A DNA stretch of 24,400 nt from a virus (IMGVR_UViG_3300038825_001015:1-24400); one strand, 5' to 3'; positions 5,042 to 13,693 are shown, counted from the first letter of the stretch. The notes: a model not told the origin generated them from the letters alone. Numbers and translations are program-made.

Positions 5042-7121
5042 TAAGTTGGCAATGGCGAGTGAATCGCCAGACATACGAGAACTGGCAGCGGAATATAGTC
5101 GTAGTTTACACGATGGAGAATCGCTGGAAAAAGTGTCTGCCGTAGATGATGTGCGTTATACGCGGTGGGAAGGACAAACGGACGATGGGCGCAAGCACAG
5201 CGAACACTTACCCGATGGGAACGAGGCTTTCCCGTGGGAAGGCGCGAGCGACACCCGCATCCCGTTGGCCGATCAAATCATCAACGACTCCGTGGACGTA
5301 CTGACCACTGGATTTAGCAGGGCAACGCTGAAGATTGGTGGGACAGAGATAGGCGACGTTGAAACTGCCGCCGTGGCGAACAACATGATGCGGTGGCAGC
5401 GCGACACCAAACTCTACCACACGCTAAATCGCGAGGCCGAACTACTGGCCCAATACGGTCAGCAATATGGTTGGAGCGTTTTGTTTGTTGGCTGGGAGCA
5501 GAAAAGTGCGGTTAAGGCGCGGACGTTAACGATGCAGGAGATTGAGCAGTTGGCCGCGCAATCCGAGGGGGAACTTAATGCGCTACCAGAAATGATAGCC
5601 GACCCCGAACAGGAAGAACAAGTTGCCGAGATTCTGCAAATGCAGTCGCCGGGGATGAGCATGAAGCGGGCGAGGGAAGCCGTTGGAGAGTTGCGGGAGT
5701 TTGGTGAGACACAAGTACCACAAGCCTACTTGGCCACGAACCAGCCCGTGGTGGCTGCGCTCAAGCCTTGGGAAGAAGTGAGTTTGCCGCCAGAGACGAC
5801 GGACTTGCAGTCAGCGCGGGTTATATTTAGGCGCGTATTTTTGAATGAGGTGGAGTTGCGGGCCAAGATTGTGGACGAGGGCTGGAACGAAGACTGGGTG
5901 GACTCGGCAGTTAAGACTGCGGGCAAATCCACGGAATTCCACGATTTCAGCCAGACTATATCAGACATGACTGCCGACCACATTGACCGGCAAGACAATC
6001 TGATAGAAGTGGTTTACGCATACACCCGCCAACTGGACGACAACGGCATACCGGGAATCTACTACACGGTGTTTAGTCCAATGGCGCAGTCGGACGACGA
6101 GGGCAACGACACCTTCGCCAAGCACGAACTACTGGATTACGCGCACTGCCGCTATCCATTTGTGGAGTATCGGCGCGAACGCCTCAAACGCCGCATTACG
6201 GAGAGCCGTGGAGTGCCAGAGATTTGCAGCACTTGGCAGGACGAGATCAAAACTCAGCGAGACGCCGTGTATGACTCAACCAGTTTTGAAACGCTGCCGC
6301 CAATCATGGTGAATAAGCGGCTGGGTCTTGCGAATAAGATTGGCCCGGCAGTGCAGTTGCCAGTGATGAAGGCTGGAGATTATGAGTTTATGCGACCCCC
6401 GGCTCGCCAGCCCAGCACTGCATTTAATCTAATAGAAGCAGTGGAAAGGCAAGCGGACGAATACTTCGGTCGTGCGAACTCGGCAATCGCGCCAGCCCAA
6501 ACCCAACTCAAGCAACAGCGCATGGTGAATAACTGGCTAACCGTCTGGACAGAAGCATATCAGCAAATGTTCCAGTTGAGTTTGCAGTATTTGTCGCCAG
6601 AGGAAATTAGCCGAATCACTGGAACCGACATAGTGCCGCCGAGCGATATGTACCAGTTTGATTTTGTGTTGAAGTTTGATGTGCGCGAACTAGATACAGA
6701 CTTCGTAAACTCCAAACTTTCCAACATCGCGCAGTATGTTGTGCCGCAGGATGTGAGTGGAGTGCTGGATAGGAACAAACTAATCTCCATGATAACGCGG
6801 GCTATTAGTCCCGACATTGCGGAGGAACTGGTGATTGACCAAGCTCCGGCATCGCAGAAGATGTACGAGGAAGTGAAGTCGCAAGTTGGTCAGATGATGC
6901 TGGGTAACGAACCATCCTACACGGAGAAAGACCCGGCGGCTCAGGCCAAACTCCAATACTTGCAGGAGATAATGAGCCGCAACCCGAAAGCGCAAGCCGC
7001 ACTGGAAGGCGACGAACTATTCGGGCAGTTAATAGAAAACTACACCAAAAACCTCCAAATGTCGGTGATGCAGCAGCAAAACGCGCAGATTGGGCGCATT
7101 GGAGTTAATCAAATTACATGA
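5028..7121 (+). CDS. Portal protein (697 aa)
   Basis: This 697-residue protein is the dodecameric head-tail connector through which DNA is packaged and ejected. The N-terminal block GNEAFPWEGASDTRIPLADQ (from residue 64) is typical of podovirus-type portals, with the clip and wing regions following. The region around MKAGDYEFMRPPARQPSTAF and a helical Gln-rich C-terminus (MQQQNAQIGRIGVNQIT, a barrel-like end) also fit. The size agrees with large podoviral portals. AAGGAA precedes the ATG, and the gene is preceded by the terminase genes and followed by a head module, the usual order. Confidence 0.88.
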   Translation: METTDKLAMASESPDIRELAAEYSRSLHDGESLEKVSAVDDVRYTRWEGQTDDGRKHSEHLPDGNEAFPWEGASDTRIPLADQIINDSVDVLTTGFSRATLKIGGTEIGDVETAAVANNMMRWQRDTKLYHTLNREAELLAQYGQQYGWSVLFVGWEQKSAVKARTLTMQEIEQLAAQSEGELNALPEMIADPEQEEQVAEILQMQSPGMSMKRAREAVGELREFGETQVPQAYLATNQPVVAALKPWEEVSLPPETTDLQSARVIFRRVFLNEVELRAKIVDEGWNEDWVDSAVKTAGKSTEFHDFSQTISDMTADHIDRQDNLIEVVYAYTRQLDDNGIPGIYYTVFSPMAQSDDEGNDTFAKHELLDYAHCRYPFVEYRRERLKRRITESRGVPEICSTWQDEIKTQRDAVYDSTSFETLPPIMVNKRLGLANKIGPAVQLPVMKAGDYEFMRPPARQPSTAFNLIEAVERQADEYFGRANSAIAPAQTQLKQQRMVNNWLTVWTEAYQQMFQLSLQYLSPEEISRITGTDIVPPSDMYQFDFVLKFDVRELDTDFVNSKLSNIAQYVVPQDVSGVLDRNKLISMITRAISPDIAEELVIDQAPASQKMYEEVKSQVGQMMLGNEPSYTEKDPAAQAKLQYLQEIMSRNPKAQAALEGDELFGQLIENYTKNLQMSVMQQQNAQIGRIGVNQIT

Positions 7122-7342
7122 TGCAAAACCTAACAGTGTTCCAATGGCAGGGTGAAAACCAACTTTGGGACGCTATACTACAAAATCTGGATGCCGCCAT
7201 TGATGTGGAGTTGGTGACGGCAGTGGGTTCAGAGATCGAGGGCGAGGCGCGAATACAGCAATGTGGTCGAGCCGATGGACTTCTGGACTTCAAAAGTCAT
7301 TTAGTTGAGTTGCGTGATACTGCGATGGCGAAGCTCAACTAG
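7118..7342 (+). CDS. Small hypothetical protein after the portal (74 aa)
   Basis: The 74-residue acidic product starts MMQNLTVFQWQGENQLWDAI and ends LRDTAMAKLN; a block reads IQQCGRADGLLDFKSHLVEL. It is predicted helical with no membrane segment. It starts within the portal stop (ATGATG, four-base ATGA overlap) and ends just before a strong terminator, so it closes the packaging operon. I recall similar small proteins following portal genes in environmental podoviruses, function unknown. Confidence 0.65.
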   Translation: MMQNLTVFQWQGENQLWDAILQNLDAAIDVELVTAVGSEIEGEARIQQCGRADGLLDFKSHLVELRDTAMAKLN

Positions 7343-7373
7343 GTATAGGCATAGGTGTACGTTCCATAGACAG

Positions 7374-7403
7374 CCGCTCATCCTTCGGGGTGGGCGGTTT
7401 TTT
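7374..7403 (+). terminator. Intrinsic terminator with UUCG tetraloop
   Basis: A 10-bp stem (7374-7383 with 7388-7397, two G-T pairs) closes a TTCG loop flanked by C and G, the exceptionally stable cUUCGg tetraloop. Six T residues follow at once (7398-7403). It lies 31 bases after the stop of the last packaging gene and would end that transcript before the scaffold and capsid genes. Confidence 0.92.
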
Positions 7404-7410
7404 ATTTTCA

Positions 7411-7445
7411 AAAACCCATCAAAACTATTCAAAACTATATAAAAC
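7411..7445 (-). repeat. 10-bp-phased AAAAC array (inverted partner of 1961-1995)
   Basis: AAAAC occurs at 7411, 7421, 7431 and 7441, exactly ten bases apart. On the minus strand this reads as four GTTTT units with spacers ATATA, GAATA and GATGG. It is a divergent inverted copy of the array at 1961-1995. Immediately after it lies a 6-bp inverted repeat AACTGC/GCAGTT (7443-7448 with 7458-7463). Confidence 0.75.
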
Positions 7446-7565
7446 TGCACACATATAGCAGTTAGTTTTCGACTTCCCACTCTCCCCTTCGTTTATAGCG
7501 GCTGAAAGGTTTTCTGCGTAAACCTACAAACGCTGCCAGCCCAACTTGCGGGGCTATAAATCAGC
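7446..7565 (+). promoter_or_regulatory. Probable control region upstream of the head genes
   Basis: This is the rest of the gap before the scaffold gene. It holds three short inverted repeats: AACTGC/GCAGTT (7443-7448 with 7458-7463), AGGTTT/AAACCT (7507-7512 with 7520-7525) and AGCCC/GGGCT (7538-7542 with 7551-7555). A pyrimidine-rich run lies at 7474-7489 and TTTATAG at 7491-7497. A promoter is expected here because a strong terminator lies just upstream, but I see no convincing -35/-10 pair. It could be read by a phage or phage-modified polymerase. Confidence 0.35.
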
Positions 7566-8633
7566 ATGAGCGATAAGACAATTGCCGACAGTGGCGCGGC
7601 ACAAGTGGAAGCCACAACGAACATTGGTGAACTATTGGACACCGATGGTTTAGCGAACCAACTGGAAAGGTTGTTGGATAGCGAACCGGAAGAAGCACCG
7701 GCTTCTCAGGAAGAAAACGCTAATGAGGAACTTCCTCCCGATGAAGGCGAGTCGAGTGACCCGCTGGAGGATGAGGAAAGTGCCGAAGAAACTGCTCTTT
7801 CTCAGAACGAAGATGAACCTGCGGAGGCTGAACCGGCTTTAGACGCAGATGAGGACGATGTGGAGGAACAAGCCGAGGGCGACAACCCCAACAAAGGCTT
7901 GTTAAAGCGCATTGATAAACTCACTGCAAAAAGACGGGAAGCTGAAGGCAAGGTGGATTCACTGGAATCGGAGGTCGCCAAATTACGCGCTGAACTAGAC
8001 GCCAAGGAGGAACTTCCCACCGTACCAGCAAGTGACGCATCCAATCCATACTCGCACCTAAATTCGGTGCAAGCGGTTGAAAAGGAATTAGATCAAGCCG
8101 AGGAAGTATTGGAGTGGTGCGAAGATAACGCTGATGGCGCGGTGGTTAAAAACTCAAAGGGCGAGGAAATAGAATACAGTGCAGAAGATATTCGCGGAGT
8201 TAAGAAGAATGCGCGGAAAGCACTCAAGCGTCATTTGCCCAAGCGATTGGAATACTTGAAGGAGGAATCGGAGGTAGCAGGACAAGTGGAAGAAGTCTTT
8301 CCATACTGGAAGGACAAGTCTTCACAAAGCTACCAAGAAGCCATGCAAATCCTTCGGAATCGCCCCGATTTGCGAAACCACCCTACATGGAAAGCGGACG
8401 TAAGTATGTTTTTGCTGGGTCTGCAATCTTATAGGGAAATGGTGAATAACACTGGAGCGAAAAAGGCTGCGAAGAAGGAAGTGAAGGCTGCGCCTAAACA
8501 ACCGGCTGCGCCCGCTGCCGCTCCAGCACAGACGAATCCAACTAAAGCCCGTTCAGCCGCCGCTAGGAAGAACTTTGGTTCTGACAAATCAGTAGACACT
8601 TTGGCCAATATATTAGAATCGGACTATGTATAG
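7566..8633 (+). CDS. Capsid scaffolding protein (355 aa)
   Basis: The 355-residue product starts MSDKTIADSGAAQVEATTNI. Residues about 40-110 are extremely acidic and low in complexity. Residues about 110-150 are a coiled coil (GLLKRIDKLTAKRREAEGKV, then DSLESEVAKLRAEL), a helical middle follows, and the C-terminal 50 residues are Ala/Pro/Lys-rich and basic. An acidic N-terminal half, coiled coil and basic C-terminal tail directly before the major capsid gene is the standard scaffold arrangement; the basic tail normally contacts the coat protein. I see no serine-protease motif, so a fused maturation protease is unlikely. No clear Shine-Dalgarno site precedes the ATG. Confidence 0.8.
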   Translation: MSDKTIADSGAAQVEATTNIGELLDTDGLANQLERLLDSEPEEAPASQEENANEELPPDEGESSDPLEDEESAEETALSQNEDEPAEAEPALDADEDDVEEQAEGDNPNKGLLKRIDKLTAKRREAEGKVDSLESEVAKLRAELDAKEELPTVPASDASNPYSHLNSVQAVEKELDQAEEVLEWCEDNADGAVVKNSKGEEIEYSAEDIRGVKKNARKALKRHLPKRLEYLKEESEVAGQVEEVFPYWKDKSSQSYQEAMQILRNRPDLRNHPTWKADVSMFLLGLQSYREMVNNTGAKKAAKKEVKAAPKQPAAPAAAPAQTNPTKARSAAARKNFGSDKSVDTLANILESDYV

Positions 8634-8656
8634 TCCAAATTAGGGGGATATAACAA

Positions 8657-9703
8657 ATGGCACTTCTTTTAGAGAGGGGATATAACGGCACTCAATCGGG
8701 TGGCAGAGAGGATTTGTCTGATCTTATCGCAAATGTTGATGCTCGCAGCACACCTTTTACGTCTATGGCGAAAAAAGGCAAGAAGCCGGGCAACGTGTTG
8801 ATGGGTTGGCAAATGGACGCATACGAAGACCCGCAAGTAACGGGAACCGTGGATGGTACTGACGTAGATATGACTTCTGCCGGTAGCTTCACTAACCCGG
8901 CGAAAAACCGCGCTTTGATGCAGAACTACGCACAGATTTTCCGTCGCGTGTTTCGTGTTTCAAGTCTGGCAAACGAAATTCAAATCGTTGCTGGAGTTAA
9001 GTCGGAACTTGCAAACGGCATTGCCAAGAAATTGGTAGAGATTAAGCGCGACATGGAAATGACGTTCTTAAACGACGCCGACGCTCAAGTAGACAACGGA
9101 ACAAACGCATACTTAACCAAGTCAATGGGTTCGTTCCTACACGCTTCTGGAACTGGTGGCGGTGGATCAGACATTACTGTTCCAGCCGCGTTCCGTTGTA
9201 CTGCAATTGACACAACTGCTTCTGCTTCTTTAGCAGAGTCAAATGTGCAAGATGTGTTGAAGACCCTGTTTACTAACACAGGGGTTATTCGGGACTATGA
9301 TTTGCTTCTTGGAACTTCCTTGAAGCGAGCTTTCACGAACTTCACGCAGAGCGTTACATCTACTGCTGCTACCGAGTCCAGTCACGACGTAACGGCAAGC
9401 CCGATCAAGACGTTTAACCAAGAAGCAAATACTAAATCATACATAAATTGTATTGATTTGTTCGAGGGTGATTTTGGCCGTTTGCGGTTACACCCATCCA
9501 CCTTCATCGCTGAAAGTGGTAGCGCGGTTGCGTTTAAGGGATATGCTATTCCGTTTGACCAAGTGGAAATTCGCTACGGCAAACTTCCGCAGATCAAGGA
9601 ATTGACCGACAACGGTGGCGGCCCAGCTAGGCTAATTGAAGCCGTGGCGGCATTGGTAGTCAACAACCCGAAAGGTGTGGGCTACTTCAACGGCGCAAGC
9701 TAA
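8657..9703 (+). CDS. Major capsid protein, SU10-like / DUF5309 type (348 aa)
   Basis: The 348-residue product starts MALLLERGYNGTQSGGREDL. Residues 19-60 (DLSDLIANVDARSTPFTSMA, then KKGKKPGNVLMGWQMD) and 85-102 (RALMQNYAQIFRRVFRVS) match what I know of the SU10-like major capsid family annotated DUF5309, which has an HK97 fold. It ends VVNNPKGVGYFNGAS, also typical of the family's C-terminal region. GGGGGA precedes the ATG at a good distance, as expected for the most abundant product. Its position after the scaffold and its length confirm the assignment. Confidence 0.9.
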   Translation: MALLLERGYNGTQSGGREDLSDLIANVDARSTPFTSMAKKGKKPGNVLMGWQMDAYEDPQVTGTVDGTDVDMTSAGSFTNPAKNRALMQNYAQIFRRVFRVSSLANEIQIVAGVKSELANGIAKKLVEIKRDMEMTFLNDADAQVDNGTNAYLTKSMGSFLHASGTGGGGSDITVPAAFRCTAIDTTASASLAESNVQDVLKTLFTNTGVIRDYDLLLGTSLKRAFTNFTQSVTSTAATESSHDVTASPIKTFNQEANTKSYINCIDLFEGDFGRLRLHPSTFIAESGSAVAFKGYAIPFDQVEIRYGKLPQIKELTDNGGGPARLIEAVAALVVNNPKGVGYFNGAS

Positions 9704-9708
9704 TTGAA

Positions 9709-10125
9709 ATGATTGGAGTCGAAGGACTCAGTGAAGAATTAGCTTCAAGCGTAGCTAGTGTGCTGCGCGGGCAAATGGAGCGTGAACACCAAAATGCTTA
9801 CGCTCAACAAGCCCGTGCGGCGCACACAGCCAAACGCGAGACTCAATCGGTGGAGGGGGTAGGGGAACTCAAAGCGAGGATTAACCCTACCTCCTACCAC
9901 TATTGGGGAAAGCGACTTGGATATGGATGCTGGAACGACCGCAAATTCATTAAAGAATATCTGCGGGATAACCCCGAAAGCCGGGTAAATGGAGTCAGCA
10001 AAAAAACCCAAGTTGGATATGGAAGCGATAAGCCAATCGGACATTACGACACTCCAGTTGGACGAGTCACCTTCCGTAAAGTATATGGGAGAAATCCGCG
10101 AGTAGAGGTAGATGCAAACGCTTGA
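9709..10125 (+). CDS. Small basic hypothetical protein of the head module (138 aa)
   Basis: The 138-residue basic product starts MIGVEGLSEELASSVASVLR. A helical N-terminal half leads into a conserved-looking block, INPTSYHYWGKRLGYGCWND followed by RKFIKEYLRDNPE. I recall that block from several phage genomes without a function. It is placed between the major capsid protein and the head-tail adaptor and could be a head-completion or DNA-binding virion protein, but this is inference. It overlaps the next gene by 14 bases. Confidence 0.65.
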   Translation: MIGVEGLSEELASSVASVLRGQMEREHQNAYAQQARAAHTAKRETQSVEGVGELKARINPTSYHYWGKRLGYGCWNDRKFIKEYLRDNPESRVNGVSKKTQVGYGSDKPIGHYDTPVGRVTFRKVYGRNPRVEVDANA

Positions 10126-10822
10126 GTTCAAGTCTGTCCTAAACGGTGTGGCGCAACTAGCCGGGCTGGATAGGGACAATCTGCCTACTCACTTTTTTAA
10201 GCAAGTCCGCGACTTGGCAAACCAGCGGCTTGCAGTCGCTTGGGAGACTGAACGCTGGCCAAGTTTGGTACGAGTGGAAAGCGCAACCGTTACAACGGCG
10301 AGCGACATAAGCACGGCCCCGTACCCGACAACGGCTGGAATGATATTACAAGTATATCAGAAGGAGCCGCGAGCAACGACAAACGCAATTCCAGTAGCCT
10401 ATTCGCTCTACGACACTGGAACCGCACAACAAATAGTTTTACAGAGCAACGACACGCCAGTTTATGTGGAGTTCAAGATCACGCGCCCAAATCTGACTGG
10501 AGACACATTTAGTTCCAGCACAGACTATGCGGTAAACGATCAAGTCTACTATTCCACAACTGGACAATTTTACGACATGACCACAGATGCGGCGGCTGGA
10601 GTTCTGCCAACCGACACATCCAAATGGACAGTTGTAAAAATACCAAAGATTTTTGAATCGTATTTAATACGAGGAATTTATGCTGACTACCTCCGCGCAA
10701 ACGGCCAACTGGAGATAGCCGCAATGGAAGACAGAACTGCCGAAGCATTCCTAACCGTGGAAGCGGACAAGGTGTATCGGCAACAAGGCCAAGTTAAAAA
10801 ATTAAATTTTATAGGATACTAA
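10112..10822 (+). CDS. Head-tail adaptor-like protein with a ChtBD3-like insert (236 aa)
   Basis: The 236-residue product starts MQTLEFKSVLNGVAQLAGLD. The helical N-terminus (residues 1-50, LANQRLAVAWETERWPSLVR) and the helical C-terminus (KIFESYLIRGIYADYLRANG, from 178) bracket a beta-rich middle, as in podoviral head-tail adaptor proteins that bind below the portal. Residues 136-176 (SSTDYAVNDQVYYSTTGQFY ... TDTSKWTVV) look like a small carbohydrate-binding module of the ChtBD3 type inserted before the C-terminal helices. It starts close behind GAGG. The assignment as adaptor is from position and architecture; the insert call rests on the YxxGDxVYY-like and SKW motifs. Confidence 0.65.
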   Translation: MQTLEFKSVLNGVAQLAGLDRDNLPTHFFKQVRDLANQRLAVAWETERWPSLVRVESATVTTASDISTAPYPTTAGMILQVYQKEPRATTNAIPVAYSLYDTGTAQQIVLQSNDTPVYVEFKITRPNLTGDTFSSSTDYAVNDQVYYSTTGQFYDMTTDAAAGVLPTDTSKWTVVKIPKIFESYLIRGIYADYLRANGQLEIAAMEDRTAEAFLTVEADKVYRQQGQVKKLNFIGY

Positions 10823-10823
10823 A

Positions 10824-11147
10824 ATGAAGGTACGCGCAGTCACAGGAGGCAGAAGCATTCTTTCACCGGCCAACGGTGGAGTTACCGTTTTATCATCTAC
10901 GGCAGTCACGTTAGCGGCTCAGTCCGACCACAGAAAATCAATTTTGGTAGCCAACCAAGGCACATCCAAGTTGTATGTGAAACTAGGAACCGCCGCCACA
11001 TCGTCTTCGTGGCATTTTGTTTTGCCGCCGGGCGGATCAGACGACGATGGCACGGGTGGAACTGTTAGTATTGATGGATATGTCGGCCCTGTTTCGGTCA
11101 TATCGTCTACAAGTTCTGGCAGAGTCTCATACGTTGAGTTTGGTTAA
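10824..11147 (+). CDS. Small beta-rich virion protein (107 aa)
   Basis: The 107-residue product starts MKVRAVTGGRSILSPANGGV. It is almost entirely beta-like and Ser/Gly/Val-rich, with SILVANQGTSKLYVKLG and a final SGRVSYVEFG. Such short proteins often form head decorations or collar parts; I do not recognise a named family. AGGA precedes the ATG, and it lies between the adaptor and the long fibre, so a structural role is likely. Confidence 0.6.
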   Translation: MKVRAVTGGRSILSPANGGVTVLSSTAVTLAAQSDHRKSILVANQGTSKLYVKLGTAATSSSWHFVLPPGGSDDDGTGGTVSIDGYVGPVSVISSTSSGRVSYVEFG

Positions 11148-11161
11148 AATAAGGACACCAC

Positions 11162-13693
11162 ATGGGAGCAAAATTTAGTAGTGGCGGTGGAGCCACAGTA
11201 TTTTACGACAAGACGGACACCCCCGGTGAGATAGTCACTGAGCTAGTCAACGCCTCAGACGGCGCGGGTCTGCATTTTGATGGTGCGGCGGGAAACGTTA
11301 GTGGCACAAGCAATCTCGCGCTTGGCTCTAAATATAGTGCGGAGTTTGTCATCAACTACACGGGTTCCTCAAATAATCGGCTGTTTGACATAAACGGTGA
11401 CACCCGCTTCATCGTTGAATTTAACCGTTCTGGCTTTAGTGGGAAAATTGCTGGTTACGATAGCGATTTTTATGAACTTTGTGACATACCCGACGATGGC
11501 GTTTTTCACCTTACTGTCACAGTAGACGGAACTGCCGTCAGCGCATACGTTAATGGCAACCTCGCTGGTACTGCGACAAAGAACAACAGCACCAGCATTG
11601 ACACCGTCACGCAATGGACTATCGGCGCGAACGACGGAGGCAGTTTTGGTCATTTTGAAGGCACTATATATCGCGCAAGGTTCTACAACAAAGCACTTGA
11701 ACCAGACGAGGTGCGGACAGCATACGAACGCGCTGACGTTGATTATGCTGACCAGTATGGCAGTCAAGGTTCGCCTTACACCAGCAACTTCAGCAGCGGA
11801 ACTGATAGTTTTTCCGCATACGGCGGTGCATTGGTATCGCACAGCGGAAGTCAAATAAACATCACCAGCGTTGCGGCAACCGGTAAAGGCATTTTTCGCA
11901 GCTTAACATTTTCAGAGCCGAATAAAAAATACCGAGTTAAGCTGACTGGCAGCGTAGCGGCTGGAACTAAAAACATCGGTATTGGTATATTGTCGGCTGG
12001 CGCTGGGGATGCAGCTAACAGGATAACGCTAACCACAACGCCGACAACGCACACTATCGAGGTCACTTACCCAAGCGGCTCCCAAATAAATGTCGCGAGT
12101 CAAGACGCCGTTGACACAACGGTTTCAATTACGTCGCTGGTGATTGAACAAATCGGCGCGGTCAGCGACTACGACCTAGCATACGCACAACCAGCACTCA
12201 GTACACTCATACAGGACAGAAGTAATGCCGCAGACGGAGTGGCATCGAGTACCGGAGTCACGCAAGTTCAACCTATAACTCAACTTAACAGTACCTCCGC
12301 TCGCATAGGTTCAACGCAACTGGCGGCGGGGACTTCGCCTTACATTCCTGCGGATGGTGATATTATAGTTTCTGGCGGTGTTGGTGTTGGTGCTGCGCCG
12401 GGTGCTGGTGGCCACGGACTTACAGTCGATAAGGTAGTAAACGACGATTGGGTTGCGAAGATTAAAAACAGTAGCAATACAACACCCTATGGACTGCAAG
12501 TCGATTGCCAAGGTTCAAACGCCGTAACAGCATTAGCAGTTTATGCGGGTTCCTCGCCAAACAACACTACGTTTACCATCAAACCCTCCGGGGTCATCGT
12601 AGGTGACACACCAAACGCAATCTCCGGAGGCATTCCCGATTTACACGTTAACAGGACGGCTGGAGGAACACTCGTCCTGTCTCGAACTAACGGCGACAAC
12701 AATGGGACGCTTGGCACAGTTCGCTTTGGCAACACCGACACAGATTCAACTCTGGCGAATATTATTGCAACTGAAGCGGGTACAAAAACTTCGTCCAAAC
12801 TAGAGTTTCAAACGCAAACAACGGGCGCGGCGGCAGCAACTCGTTTGACGATAGACAGCACCGGCAAAACGACTGCGAATGCACTTAAAGTTTTAGATCC
12901 AACGCACGGCAGGTACTTCGACTTCGTGCTGGACAGTAGCGCAAGTTATCTCGACGTATCGCACGCGCTGAATTTGCGTGTCAACGGTGCTTCAAGTCTG
13001 GCGACTGCGCTCGCCATAGACTCCAGCGCAAACGTGACTGTTAGTGGGCCAAAGCTGGAGGTTACTGACGATTTAGCAAGCGCACACACGATTCTAAAAC
13101 TGAAAAACACCAACGCTGCTGCTGGCTATGGTTCGCAAATCCAGCTAGAAGACCACGACAGTAAATACTACATCAGTATCGTCGATAGCGATTTGAAGTT
13201 TTTCAACGGCGCTACTACCACGGTGAATTTTGCGAACTCCGGCTTGGCCTCGTTCAGCGGTGGCATAGCGTTCCCAGCACCTACTCCTGCAAGTGCAGGA
13301 ACACCGGCTGCCTCTTCAGTTTTAGATGTATACGAAGAAGGCACATTTTTGCCAAACGTAGGTGGCAATGCCACATACACATCACGCGAAGGTCGCTACA
13401 CAAGAGTAGGAAGGTTGGTCACTTGCACGTTTGATATGACGATAAACGCGATTGGAACCGGCTCGACTAATGTCGTGAGCGGACTGCCGTTTGCAACGGG
13501 CGACAGTATAGGTGCTGGCGGAAATGTGAATTACTATTCTGGGTTGGCATTGTCGCCTGTTTTATTTGCGCCAACAGTTTCTGGCTCTGGCGTTCAAATT
13601 AGGTCAGCGACATCCGCAGCGACCAGTCCGAGCAATCACGCAATATTTGCCAACGGGGCGCGTGTTGCGTGCGTCGTGACTTACACAGTTTAA
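11162..13693 (+). CDS. Long tail fibre with LamG/concanavalin-like domain (843 aa)
   Basis: The 843-residue protein contains several modules. Residues about 38-195 form a LamG/concanavalin-like jelly roll (SAEFVINYTGSSNNRLFDIN, VDGTAVSAYVNGNLAGTATK, ending IYRARFYNKALEPDEVRTAY). A second beta domain at about 205-335 resembles a carbohydrate-binding module. A long Thr/Ser/Gly-rich shaft follows. The last 120 residues (YEEGTFLPNVGGNATYTSRE, then GRYTRVGRLVTCTFDM) match a C-terminal domain common on phage fibres. It probably contacts surface glycans. AAGGA precedes the ATG. It is poor in the CTGGA word that is common in its neighbours (4 copies in 2.5 kb), a sign of separate origin. Confidence 0.8.
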   Translation: MGAKFSSGGGATVFYDKTDTPGEIVTELVNASDGAGLHFDGAAGNVSGTSNLALGSKYSAEFVINYTGSSNNRLFDINGDTRFIVEFNRSGFSGKIAGYDSDFYELCDIPDDGVFHLTVTVDGTAVSAYVNGNLAGTATKNNSTSIDTVTQWTIGANDGGSFGHFEGTIYRARFYNKALEPDEVRTAYERADVDYADQYGSQGSPYTSNFSSGTDSFSAYGGALVSHSGSQINITSVAATGKGIFRSLTFSEPNKKYRVKLTGSVAAGTKNIGIGILSAGAGDAANRITLTTTPTTHTIEVTYPSGSQINVASQDAVDTTVSITSLVIEQIGAVSDYDLAYAQPALSTLIQDRSNAADGVASSTGVTQVQPITQLNSTSARIGSTQLAAGTSPYIPADGDIIVSGGVGVGAAPGAGGHGLTVDKVVNDDWVAKIKNSSNTTPYGLQVDCQGSNAVTALAVYAGSSPNNTTFTIKPSGVIVGDTPNAISGGIPDLHVNRTAGGTLVLSRTNGDNNGTLGTVRFGNTDTDSTLANIIATEAGTKTSSKLEFQTQTTGAAAATRLTIDSTGKTTANALKVLDPTHGRYFDFVLDSSASYLDVSHALNLRVNGASSLATALAIDSSANVTVSGPKLEVTDDLASAHTILKLKNTNAAAGYGSQIQLEDHDSKYYISIVDSDLKFFNGATTTVNFANSGLASFSGGIAFPAPTPASAGTPAASSVLDVYEEGTFLPNVGGNATYTSREGRYTRVGRLVTCTFDMTINAIGTGSTNVVSGLPFATGDSIGAGGNVNYYSGLALSPVLFAPTVSGSGVQIRSATSAATSPSNHAIFANGARVACVVTYTV

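Noticed and set aside
7411-7445. Short regular repeats as a CRISPR array
   Set aside because: Units are only ten bases with five-base cores; CRISPR repeats are 23-47 bases with unique spacers of similar size, and no cas gene is present.
7566-8633. Fused head maturation protease in the scaffold gene
   Set aside because: No catalytic Ser/His motif was seen; the protein is acidic, coiled coil and basic tail only.
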